A stretch of 64,000 nucleotides of DNA from Holophagales bacterium (lineage in GTDB: Bacteria > Acidobacteriota > Thermoanaerobaculia > UBA5066), in the NCBI GenBank assembly GCA_016714815.1, contig JADKBZ010000020.1, forward strand, positions 1-64,000, written 5' to 3'. Below are positions 53,604 through 62,400 of the stretch, one piece after another. The translations under genes were made by a program, and so were the position numbers. The notes beneath the pieces are model-generated. The model saw only the letters and a list, made by a program, of their open reading frames with translations, was not told where the DNA came from and made no database searches. Each line of letters begins with the position of its first letter. Position 1 is the first letter of the stretch.

Positions 53604-53689
53604 GCTGCGAGGCCGTCGCCAGGTCCGTCCCTGGCTGCCAGCCGAGAGCCCGCCACTTCCGAGCGCACCAATTGACACCAGGAGATACC

Positions 53690-55450
53690 TTGAAGAGACT
53701 CGTTCCTTTCGTCCTGCCTCTGGTCCTGATCGCCATCCAAGGTTGCGGCTCCAGCTCCTCCCGGACCGAAAAGGATGCGGCCGCGGCCGCCCAGGCGGAG
53801 GCGGCCACCAGAGCCAAGATCGGCGAGGAGAACAGGAAGCTGGTCCTGGACGCGGCCCGCAAGATAGCCGGGATTCCGGAGAACGAGCTCGGCGCTCCCG
53901 TCGTCGAAGAGCCCTGGATCATCGTGAAGGACGAGGCGACCGGGAAGCAGCTCCAGCGGATTCCCAAGAACCCGTCGCTCAGGGCCGAGGGGGGGAAGCT
54001 CCGTCACACGCTCCTGAACCCGGCCATGTTCTCCCTCGACCTCGTCCGCGAGGACGAAAAGTTCTACTACGTCGACGCCCCCGACGACGCCGAGACCACA
54101 AAGCGGAAGAATGCCGAAACGGCACCTCCGGACCTCCAGCCGATCGTCGAGGTCCCGCCCGGCGAATACGAAGTGGTGACGCCGAAGACGTCCCGTACCC
54201 GCCTGAGGTTCGAGGAGAACTCGGCGGGTCTGCCCACCGGAGGCTTCTGGCGGTCCAACCTGGATGTCGCGGACCTCGACGGGGATGGCTCGCCCGAGAT
54301 CGTCACGCCCCCGCCGCGGCTCGCGGGCGGGACGTTCCGGGTCTTCAAGTTCGATGGCGCCGCCTGGCAGCAGGTCAAAGTCCAGGTGGACCCCGTCCAG
54401 GCGGGGCTCCGATTCATGTACGGCGGCGTCGACGTGGCCGACATGGACGGTGACGGCAAGCCGGACGTGCTCGGGATCGGCCACGGTACGGGGCCGGTCA
54501 TCGCCTACAACCTGGGAGAGTGGAAGTTCCGTCTCGAGGCCCGAAACCTCCCGAGGGAAATGTCCGGCCGCTCTCTCGGCGCCGGGGACGTGAACGGGGA
54601 CGGGCGGCCCGACATCGTCGCCGTCTCCGACGAGCCGGAGGCGAACCGGACGGCGGAATACAAGGACATGTCGACGATGTACGGCAACCAGGCCGCAACG
54701 GAGCAGGCGAATGCCGATCCCGCGGCCTACAAGAAGGGCTTCGACATGCGCGCCTTCTTCGCGCAGCCGGATGGCACCTTCCTGGAATCGACGGCGGGGC
54801 TCGAGCAGGCATGCTTCGGCTACTCGATGAGTCTGGCCGCGCCGGCTCCGGCCGGTGGCGGAGCCCCCTTCTTCGTCTCCGGGTGCCGGTACCAGGGAGG
54901 GCGAGCCCTCCTTTACGAGTGGGACGCCGCCGGGAAAGCGTTCCGGTCCGTGGGGCGCGGCGTCGTGGAGGAGTTCAGCTTCCACAGCGGGGCGGCCGTC
55001 GGGACCTACCGCGGCTTTCCGGCTGCCTTCTCCTCCTACGTCAAGGGGAATGCGCCCGGAGCGGTGGCCAGGCCGATGCGGGGACACGGGGTTTCGGTCT
55101 ATTACCGGGACCGGGATGGCTGGAAGGCCAAGCGGATCACCAAGGTCCTCGCGGACCTTCCGGAAGAGTCCCAGGGCCTCGGAGTGGGCGACCTGAACGG
55201 CGACGGCCTCGACGACGCCGCCTGGGCGGACGACTCCGTCGGCCGCGTCCGGGTCTTCTTCCAGACGGCCGGCGGAGATTTCGAGGAGCTCGACCCCGAG
55301 CTCCAGCCCCGCTTCGTCAACCACTCGATGTCCGTCCGGGTCGTGGACGTGGACAAGGACGGAAAGAAGGACCTCGTTCTCATGTACGAGTTCCGGACGA
55401 CCGACAAGACCCGGGCCGGCGGGCTCCGGTTCTTCCGGAACCTCGGGTGA
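53690..55450 (+). CDS. FG-GAP/VCBS-repeat lipoprotein
   Basis: 586 residues from TTG 53690, which has a good CAGGAGA site; the longer frame from ATG 53600 is less likely. A lipobox (LIAIQGCGSSSS) gives a lipoprotein. The body has a beta-propeller-like repeat structure with five calcium-type loops: DLDGDGSPE, DMDGDGKPD, DVNGDGRPD, DLNGDGLDD and DVDKDGKKD, as in integrin-type FG-GAP repeats. It is anchored to the membrane surface; its binding partner is unknown. It ends about 70 bases before a strong promoter. Confidence 0.85.
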   Translation: MKRLVPFVLPLVLIAIQGCGSSSSRTEKDAAAAAQAEAATRAKIGEENRKLVLDAARKIAGIPENELGAPVVEEPWIIVKDEATGKQLQRIPKNPSLRAEGGKLRHTLLNPAMFSLDLVREDEKFYYVDAPDDAETTKRKNAETAPPDLQPIVEVPPGEYEVVTPKTSRTRLRFEENSAGLPTGGFWRSNLDVADLDGDGSPEIVTPPPRLAGGTFRVFKFDGAAWQQVKVQVDPVQAGLRFMYGGVDVADMDGDGKPDVLGIGHGTGPVIAYNLGEWKFRLEARNLPREMSGRSLGAGDVNGDGRPDIVAVSDEPEANRTAEYKDMSTMYGNQAATEQANADPAAYKKGFDMRAFFAQPDGTFLESTAGLEQACFGYSMSLAAPAPAGGGAPFFVSGCRYQGGRALLYEWDAAGKAFRSVGRGVVEEFSFHSGAAVGTYRGFPAAFSSYVKGNAPGAVARPMRGHGVSVYYRDRDGWKAKRITKVLADLPEESQGLGVGDLNGDGLDDAAWADDSVGRVRVFFQTAGGDFEELDPELQPRFVNHSMSVRVVDVDKDGKKDLVLMYEFRTTDKTRAGGLRFFRNLG

Positions 55451-55523
55451 CTTCGCTTCGGGAGAGCGGGGGCGCCCGGAACGGCGGGATATGGCGAGGG
55501 AGCATATTTTCCCTCTCCAACGC

Positions 55524-55552
55524 TTGACATTTCCGAATAGCGCCCCTACTCT
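55524..55552 (+). promoter_or_regulatory. Consensus sigma-70 promoter of the 55739 gene
   Basis: TTGACA (55524-55529), a 17-base spacer and TACTCT (55547-55552). It is among the best matches in the window. It gives a leader of about 180 bases before ATG 55739. Confidence 0.82.
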
Positions 55553-55565
55553 TTCCGGGAGCAGC

Positions 55566-55742
55566 ATGAACGCGTACTTCTTTTCCCGTCGTTCGTCTGG
55601 CCCCCAGGGCCTTGTGAACGCGCGGATCGGACTTGGTTCCATCGAACTAACGGGAGGTGATTCGGTATCGGGGGAGTGCCAGACTCTCTGCCGCGTCGTT
55701 TCTGTCCCATCGAACACCACAATTCAGCAGGAGAGAAAATGA
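55566..55742 (+). CDS. Possible leader ORF of 58 codons
   Basis: An ATG-started frame (MNAYFFSRRSSGPQGLVNAR) within the leader of the 55739 gene ends with a TGA that overlaps its ATG by 4 bases. It could be a leader peptide coupled to the main gene, or chance. No conserved family and no signal peptide. Confidence 0.3.
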   Translation: MNAYFFSRRSSGPQGLVNARIGLGSIELTGGDSVSGECQTLCRVVSVPSNTTIQQERK

Positions 55743-57232
55743 AGAAGTTTACCGTCTTGGTTGCACTGGCGCTTCTCGCGGCGACCGGCACGAGCTACGC
55801 AGTGACGTGCTCGACCGACAACGTCCCGGGCGCCACGCTGCTCGTGCCCTATTTCAACGTCAGCGGCGACGCTTCGTCCGGCTCCATCGCCGGCGGCGGC
55901 GTTGACACCCTCGTTGCCATCACCAACGTCTCCCTTTGGGGCGCCATCGCCCACGTCACCATCTGGAACAAGCAGTCGGCCCCCGTGCTCGACTTCAACG
56001 TTCCGATGACGGGCTATGACGTTGCGTTCTTCTTCATGAGGGACGTCCTCAACGGCAACCTCAACGTCAACCCGAACACCCAGAACATGGACTCGGGCGT
56101 TGACCCCTGCCGCGACGTCGACAACATCGGCGACACGCAGCCCCAGTTCATCCGCTTCCAGCACCCGCAGTACCCGGTCGGCGACTACTTCGACTCGATC
56201 GGCTACTACGCCACCCCGGCCTTCTCGGGTAACTTCCGCAACCGCGTCCTCGACTCCCTCGACGAGTCCCCGGCCTACTCGATCCTGAGCACCCGTCCGG
56301 GCAACGACGTCGACAACCCGGCCTGCGGCACGACGTCCTCCGGCACGTTCACGGCGAACTTCTCCGGCTACATCACGATCGACGTCGTCAACTACTGCAC
56401 GAACTGGTTCCCCAACCAGTCCACGTTCTACTCGTTCGACGCCATCGCGACCCGCGGCTGGGACGGCAACGGCGGCTCGAACGTCCTCATGGGCGACGTG
56501 TTCTACATCGACCCGGCTCCCGTCGGTGGCAACATCTCCGGCGAGGCCGCCGTCTCCCTCGAGTTCGACGAGCGCCTCGAGTTCGACACGCCGACCTGGG
56601 CCGCCTCCCCGTACAAGACCTTCTACGGCCGCTATGGCTTCAGCTTCAACGACTTCACCGCTGGTCCGGACCCGCGCTTCACGTTCCGTGGCGACGGCCG
56701 CGAGCCCCTCGGCACGACCTACGGCTTCCGCTACCTGAACGACGCGGCCAACGGTCTCCAGACCTGGGCCACGATCTGGCGCGGCGACTACTGGGACTCC
56801 GACGACGACAGCACCACGCAGAGCGTCACCAACGGCAACAACCTCTGCGCCATCGCTCGTAACGGTCGTCAGATCACGGTTTCGACCTGGGACAACGACG
56901 AGAACCAGAACCAGCAGACCGGCGGCGGGCCTTCGGGCGACGTGCCGATCACCGTCTACACGAACGTGTGGTGGGAGAGCAACCGCATCATCATCACCTC
57001 GAACGGCGACATGAACCCCGCCGGCTTCAAGGGTGGCTGGACGCGCTTCACCTTCAACCGCAACTACAACCCGCTCTATCACCAGGCCTGGGTCGGTGTC
57101 GAGCACACGGCTCCTGGCGCGTTCATCAGCGTCGGCCACGACGCCACGCTTCTCGACAACCAGTTCCTCTGCCCGGTCACCTATCCGTTCGCCGTTCCCG
57201 GCAACGTTGCCTACGGGACGTCGGCCAACTAA
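55739..57232 (+). CDS. Abundant secreted protein, function unknown
   Basis: A 497-residue protein with a signal peptide (MKKFTVLVALALLAATGTSYA). The mature start TLLVPYFNVSG followed by VDTLVAITNVSLWGAIAHVT and FNVPMTGYDVAFFFMRDVLN resembles a family of secreted proteins that I recall from Acidobacteriota and similar groups, without known function. Codon use is more biased to C-ending codons (AAC, TCC, GGC, ACC) than its neighbours, as in highly expressed genes. A near-consensus promoter, a GGAGAG site and a strong intrinsic terminator surround it as a single-gene unit. Four or more Cys suggest disulfides. A major surface or extracellular protein is likely. Confidence 0.8.
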   Translation: MKKFTVLVALALLAATGTSYAVTCSTDNVPGATLLVPYFNVSGDASSGSIAGGGVDTLVAITNVSLWGAIAHVTIWNKQSAPVLDFNVPMTGYDVAFFFMRDVLNGNLNVNPNTQNMDSGVDPCRDVDNIGDTQPQFIRFQHPQYPVGDYFDSIGYYATPAFSGNFRNRVLDSLDESPAYSILSTRPGNDVDNPACGTTSSGTFTANFSGYITIDVVNYCTNWFPNQSTFYSFDAIATRGWDGNGGSNVLMGDVFYIDPAPVGGNISGEAAVSLEFDERLEFDTPTWAASPYKTFYGRYGFSFNDFTAGPDPRFTFRGDGREPLGTTYGFRYLNDAANGLQTWATIWRGDYWDSDDDSTTQSVTNGNNLCAIARNGRQITVSTWDNDENQNQQTGGGPSGDVPITVYTNVWWESNRIIITSNGDMNPAGFKGGWTRFTFNRNYNPLYHQAWVGVEHTAPGAFISVGHDATLLDNQFLCPVTYPFAVPGNVAYGTSAN

Positions 57233-57260
57233 GCTCTGATCCCAGGGAATCTTCCCTGAA

Positions 57261-57290
57261 GGCGGGCGGCGAAAGCCGCCCGCCTTTTTT
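57261..57290 (+). terminator. Rho-independent terminator
   Basis: GGCGGGCGGC and GCCGCCCGCC form a 10-bp stem with a GAAA loop, followed by six T residues. It ends the 55739 transcript and is the insertion landmark of the following group IIC intron. Confidence 0.95.
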
Positions 57291-57292
57291 GC

Positions 57293-59150
57293 GTGTATGC
57301 CCAGCATGAGCCACCGCCAGCGGGGGGAGCACCCGTGGGAAGGAGGTCACACCGACCCGAGCGAAGCGCAAGGGCGGAAGCGCGAGCGACCGTCTGAAAG
57401 AAGCGTGGAGCGAGACCCGCGAGCCGACGAACAGAAACCGGATAGGAGGCGAAGTCTCCCGGGGCGAGCGAGCATGTGATCGCGAAGCTCCCGTGACCAA
57501 GGGGAGGCGGCGTAGATCCGGCGGTTGTGCGGGGAAGGTGGAGGCTCTTATCTGGGGAGACCTCGCTTCGTGCCTGAAAGGGGCGACGCCGTTGAAGCCG
57601 GCGGAGCGAGGAGTCAGCAGAGGTCGTAGTAGCCGCACAAGGGCGGTGAAGGGCCGAACGGAAGGGAGAGCGAGGCGGCCTTGAATCTCGGGAGGGCACG
57701 GCTCCAGAAGTCGAGCGGACAGCTCGAGCTGCCGTACGAGGATGCGGGGTGAAGCCCGCGGGGCGAACGGGAGTGGGGAATCCCTTCGGGCGAGGAGAGG
57801 AAACGAGCGCTCGGGCACGGATCGCCTGATGGAAGAGGTCGTCGAGGCGGCGAACCTGAAGGCGGCGTTGAAACGGGTGCGGCAGAACAAGGGCGGCCCT
57901 GGCATCGACGGGATGACGGTGGGAGAGCTGCCGGAACACCTGAAGCGGGAATGGATACGAATCCGTGAGGAACTCCTCGGGGGGAAGTACCAGCCGCGGC
58001 CGGTGAAGAGGCAGACGATCCCGAAGGCGGGAGGGGGCGAGCGCGAGCTGGGTATCCCGACCGTGCTGGACCGATTCATCCAGCAGGCCCTGTTGCAGGT
58101 CCTGCAACCGAGATTCGACCCCGGATTCTCCGACCACAGCTACGGCTTTCGGCCTGGACGGCGGGCGCACGACGCGGTGCGGCGGGCGCAGGCGTACGTC
58201 CAGGGGGGCCGGCGGTGGGTGGTGGACGTGGACCTGTCGAAGTTCTTCGACCGGGTCAACCACGACATTCTCATGGGGAGGCTGGAGAAGCGGATCGAGG
58301 ACAAGAGGGTGCTGGGGTTGATCCGCCGCTACCTCGAGGCCGGGGTGATGGTCTCGGGGGTGGTGGTGGAGCGACACGAAGGGACGCCGCAGGGCGGACC
58401 GCTGTCGCCCCTGCTGGCCAACGTGCTCCTGGACGAGGTGGACAAGGAGCTGGAGCGGCGAGGGCACGCCTTCGTCCGCTACGCAGACGACAGCAATGTC
58501 TACGTGCGGTCGCGGCATGCGGGGGAACGGGTGCTGGCGGGGCTGAGGAAGCTGTACGCCGGCCTGAAGCTGCAGGTCAACCAGGACAAGAGCGCGGTGG
58601 ACTACGCGACGAGGCGGGACTTCCTCGGCTACAGCTTCTGGGTGGCCGCGGGCAAGGTCGTCAAGCTGCGAGTGGCGAGCAAGGCCCTTGGTGCGATGAA
58701 GGAACGGGTGCGCGGGATCACCAGGCGCAACGGTGGCCGGAGCCTGCCGAGGGTAACGGAGGAGCTCAAGGGGATACCTGCCGGGCTGGAAGGAGTACTT
58801 CAAGCAGGCGGACACTCCCGGCGTCTTCTCCGACCTCGACAAGTGGATCCGGCACAAGCTGCGCTGCCTGCAGCTGAAGCAGTGGAAGCGAGGGAAGACC
58901 GTGTTCCGGGAACTCCGGGCGCGCGGGATGACCGAGCGGACGGCGGCGAAAGTCGCCGCGAACACGCGACGGTGGTGGGCCAACTCCGCGATCGCGATCC
59001 ACATCGCACTGCCGACCCGGTACTTCGACGAGCTGGGGGTGCCCCGGCTCGCCCCGTGACCTCAACCGACCGAACCGCCGGATGCGGACCCGCATGTCCG
59101 GTGGTGTGGGAGGGGAGCGGCGGTCACCTACCGCTGCCCCCTATCCCGAT
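57293..59150 (+). mobile_element. Group IIC intron
   Basis: The element starts with GTGTATGCCCAGCATGAG, close to the 5' end of known IIC introns (GTGTGCCCGGCATG). It carries a reverse transcriptase gene and ends with the domain V pattern GAACCGCCGGATGCGGAC then CCGCATGTCCGGTGGTGTG and a domain VI-like stem ending CTATCCCGAT. The insertion lies just behind an intrinsic terminator stem, the target preference known for class C. Boundaries are estimates: the 5' end is fairly sure, the 3' end within a few bases. It appears not to interrupt a gene. Confidence 0.88.
57742..59059 (+). pseudogene. Group II intron reverse transcriptase/maturase (frameshifted)
   Basis: A class C intron-encoded protein. 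ATG 57742 gives the longest form, but ATG 57829 (MEEVVEAANLKAALKRVRQN) is a likely alternative start. The RT domain includes NKGGPGIDGMTVGELP, KAGGGERELGIPTVLDRFIQ, YGFRPGRRAHDAV, DVDLSKFFDRVNHD, GTPQGGPLSPLLANVLL and the catalytic VRYADDSNVYV. After RVTEELKG the maturase domain resumes in another frame (YLPGWKEYFKQADTPGVFSD to the stop at 59059). An extra G in the run at 58770-58773 would explain the shift. It lacks an HNH endonuclease, as expected for class C. If the shift is real, mobility in cis is lost. Confidence 0.85.
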
Positions 59151-59401
59151 CCGGCGCCGCATTCGACGGGCGAGGGCTCCTCGCCAGAGGCCTGCGGGCG
59201 GCCTGGTCCGGCGCACCCTTCCTTGCGTTGGATCACAGTTGCCGAAGTCACTCCTGTCCGATGTGCCTCGCCGCCCCTCCGGCCCTGGTGCCGGTCCGTG
59301 AATCCGGGGCGTATAATCCTCGCGTCTCTTTACTTTCGCCCTCGGCACCTCGGTTGTGCCGCAGGGCATCCGCTCGTGGGGTGCCATCTAAAGGGGGTTT
59401 C
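59151..59401 (+). other. Leader region before the PKD gene
   Basis: About 250 bases without a gene. It holds a TATAAT at 59312-59317 and a purine-rich AAAGGGGG near the ATG. Nothing else is evident; the first part may be the 3' exon side of the intron target. Confidence 0.5.
59312..59317 (+). promoter_or_regulatory. TATAAT -10 of the PKD gene
   Basis: A perfect TATAAT lies 84 bases before ATG 59402. The -35 position (TGCCGG) is poor, so it may need an activator or be a weak promoter. Confidence 0.5.
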
Positions 59402-62400
59402 ATGATTCAGTCGGTTTCTGAACGCACGGTCGCTCGAAGCGCTGGGCTCGTTCTCGCCACGCTCTCAATCTTTGCGGGCCTGGGCGGCAAGGCACAGGCC
59501 CAATGTCAGCTCCTCTCTGCGCCGTCGAAGTTCGATCCCCCGACCTCGGGCCTGCCGAGCTATCTCCAGGGTCGACAGAACTCTCTGGCTCTGGGAGGAA
59601 CGCCCGGCGCCTATCGCCTGGCGGTCCGCTACAACTACGGTTTCCTCGTCTACAGCCTCGCCAACCCGGGGGCCCCGGCCCGAATCTCCATCGAGGACCT
59701 CCTGGGCCAGGATCACTACCCGAAGAGCGGCGACGGGCAGGAACGGACGAAGGACATCGCGCTCTCCGCCGACGGCACGCGCGCCCTCACGCCGTGGTCC
59801 GACACGGTCCCTTACGGGACGATCGCCATGAGCCAGTCGGGAGCCACGTACCTCTCCGGGGGCGACTACCTGCCGGCGGGCGAGCAGGTGAGCGCCGTCG
59901 CGGTCGCCAAGGCGGGAACGCGGTACCTCGGCTTCTCGGTCATGGGGAGCTCGATCTACGCGGCCGACATCACCGACTACACCACCGACACGGGCCCGAA
60001 CACGAGAAACGGGATCTACTCCGAAGCGATCCGGAACGTGGGCGCCGGCGCGCCGGCTGGCCTCGCCGCCGTCGAAGCCGCGGGGAAGTCGTACCTGGTC
60101 GCGTGGTCCGCGGACCTTCTCTCCGTCATCGACGTCTCGAATCCGGGGCCCGGTTCGTCGGGCCTGACGGCGAACTTCACTTCGAGAACCTACACCGCCA
60201 GCCAGCTCGGCATTCCGACGGGCAGCTACCTCTTCGAGGGCGTCGCGGCGGCGCGGCATCCGACGTCGGGGGACCTCTACCTCCTGACGGAGGGAGGACG
60301 GCTCTCGGGGTCCTACGTCGCCTCTTCGGCCGTCACGCTGAACCGGGTCGATCCGTCGACCGGGAACCTCACCCTCATCGGCAGCTACACGCCGCCGACC
60401 GGAGCGAGGTTCGCCCAGACCCAGGTCGTCCTGCTTCCGTTCGACACCGAGGTCGTCGCGTTCTTCCTCGAGAAGACCGACGCAGGCGGACTGAAGCCCG
60501 AGGTCCACTCCTCGGCCGAGTTCACCCGGAATCTCGCCGACTCGATCCCGGCCTTCTCGGCGCCGGTGCAGGTGGATGCGCTCGTCGGGATGCGCGCCTC
60601 CGGCGGGAACGTCTTTCTCTACATGGGCGACCTGGTCAACACGACCGCGACCTACGTCGCTTCCCTCGACTGCTCCACCGCGCCCAGTCCCGCGACGGCG
60701 TCGATGACCGTCGAGAACGTCCCCTACTCCGGGAGCGCCGCCGTCGCGGTGGCGGACGGAGGGTCGGTCTTCATCGGCGACCAGCTCCGGATCAAGCCCG
60801 CCTTCTCGCCGGCGAACACCGTCCAGCCGCTTCTGGACTGGCGCCTCGACTACGACTTCCACGATGGAAACGCGCTCGACTCGAACGCGACCACCTACCG
60901 GCTGAAGCAGCCCGACCTCGAGGTTCTCTCGGGCGGAACCTTCCCGACCCAGCTCACGCTGATCGGACCGTGCGACCCCGCCCAGGTCCCGCAGGGAGGC
61001 TCCGCTCCCGTTCCTTCGACGGGAGCGGGATGCTGGGAGTCGGTCACGACGAACGATCTCTGGACCTCTCCCGCGGGGACCCCGGACTTCTCGCCCAGAA
61101 ATCTCGTGGACAAGCAGCTGACGATCGGCTTCGAGGTGCAGAACGCGCTGAACGCGGGCTCCTCGGCGCTCGCCCGTCACCGGATCACCTGGAAGGTGCC
61201 GCGAGCGCTTCTGAAGAGCACTTCGATCCTCTCCGGAGGAGCGCTGGAGGACCAGTCCGAGGGGAGCCCGCTCACGACCGGCCTGCGCTGGTACGTGTCG
61301 AGCGTCCCGGTCGGGCAGACGGGAGCCGACGTCCTGACGCTCCAGGCGGGCTGCACGGGGATCGCGTGCACCCCGACCCCGGCGCTCACCCAGCCGGGCA
61401 GCTACCGTTACTGGGTCTCCGTTCCCTATCGCGGCGGCTTCCAGACGGCCGACTGCCCCGGCGTGCAGACGGTCGAAACGGTCACCACCTGCACGGGTGA
61501 CGCCGCGAAGACCGTGACCGTCACCGACGTCGTCCTCTCGCTGACGGCGCCGTCGCAGATCTACCTTGGGGCGACCTCGGTCTCCATATCGAGTGCCTCG
61601 AAGAAGGGGACCGCCGTCACAGGCTGCCCGGCCGACGCGACGAGCTTCTCGTACAACATCTGCGCCGTGAGCGGAAGCTCCTGCCCGGAAGGCACCTACC
61701 TGACGAACGTGACCCAGTCGAACCCGTTCGGCACCTCGGGGTCGATCTCGATTCCCCCTCCGGCCGTCGGTTCCTGGGGCCTGCGGATCAAGTACACCTA
61801 CACGACCACCGGCAACTGCTCGTCTCCGACGGTCGCCCAGTGGCCGGCGTCCGGGTGGTCGCCGCTGACCGTCGTTCAGGGTGTTCCGACCATCCTCCTG
61901 CGCAACTCGAGCGACACCGCCGACATCCCGAGATCCCTCGGAATCTACTGGGAGCTGCCGGTCAACACGACGGCGAGGGCTTACGCGCTCTTGAACGGCG
62001 TCCGCGTCACGAGCCTGCCGGCGGGCTTTGCCTGGAGCCGCCGGTCGGTCGGGTCGAGCTCGGAGACCGCGATCGGGACGACCCAGGGAGCGAGCTTCTC
62101 CATCTCCACCGCGGGGGAATACGAGGTCGTCCTGAGAGGATTTGGAACGGACGTCGTCGCGAGCGTGGGTGTCGCCGCGGGGGGCGGGGCCGGTGGCGGT
62201 GGCACGGGAGTCCTCGCGGTCTCGTCGATCACGTTCTCTCCGACGAGCCCCACCGCCGGGCAGTCGGTCTCGATCTCGTGCAACGCGAGCGGCGGAACGC
62301 CGCCGTACACCTACGACATCGTCTACGGCGACGGCCAGACCTATTCCGGAACGGCCAGGCCCGTCAATCACGTCTACACGACCTCCGGCGGGAAGACCGT

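Noticed and set aside
53600..53689. N-terminal extension of the FG-GAP lipoprotein from ATG 53600
   Set aside because: The extra 30 residues would bury the lipoprotein signal; TTG 53690 has a good ribosome-binding site and places the lipobox correctly.
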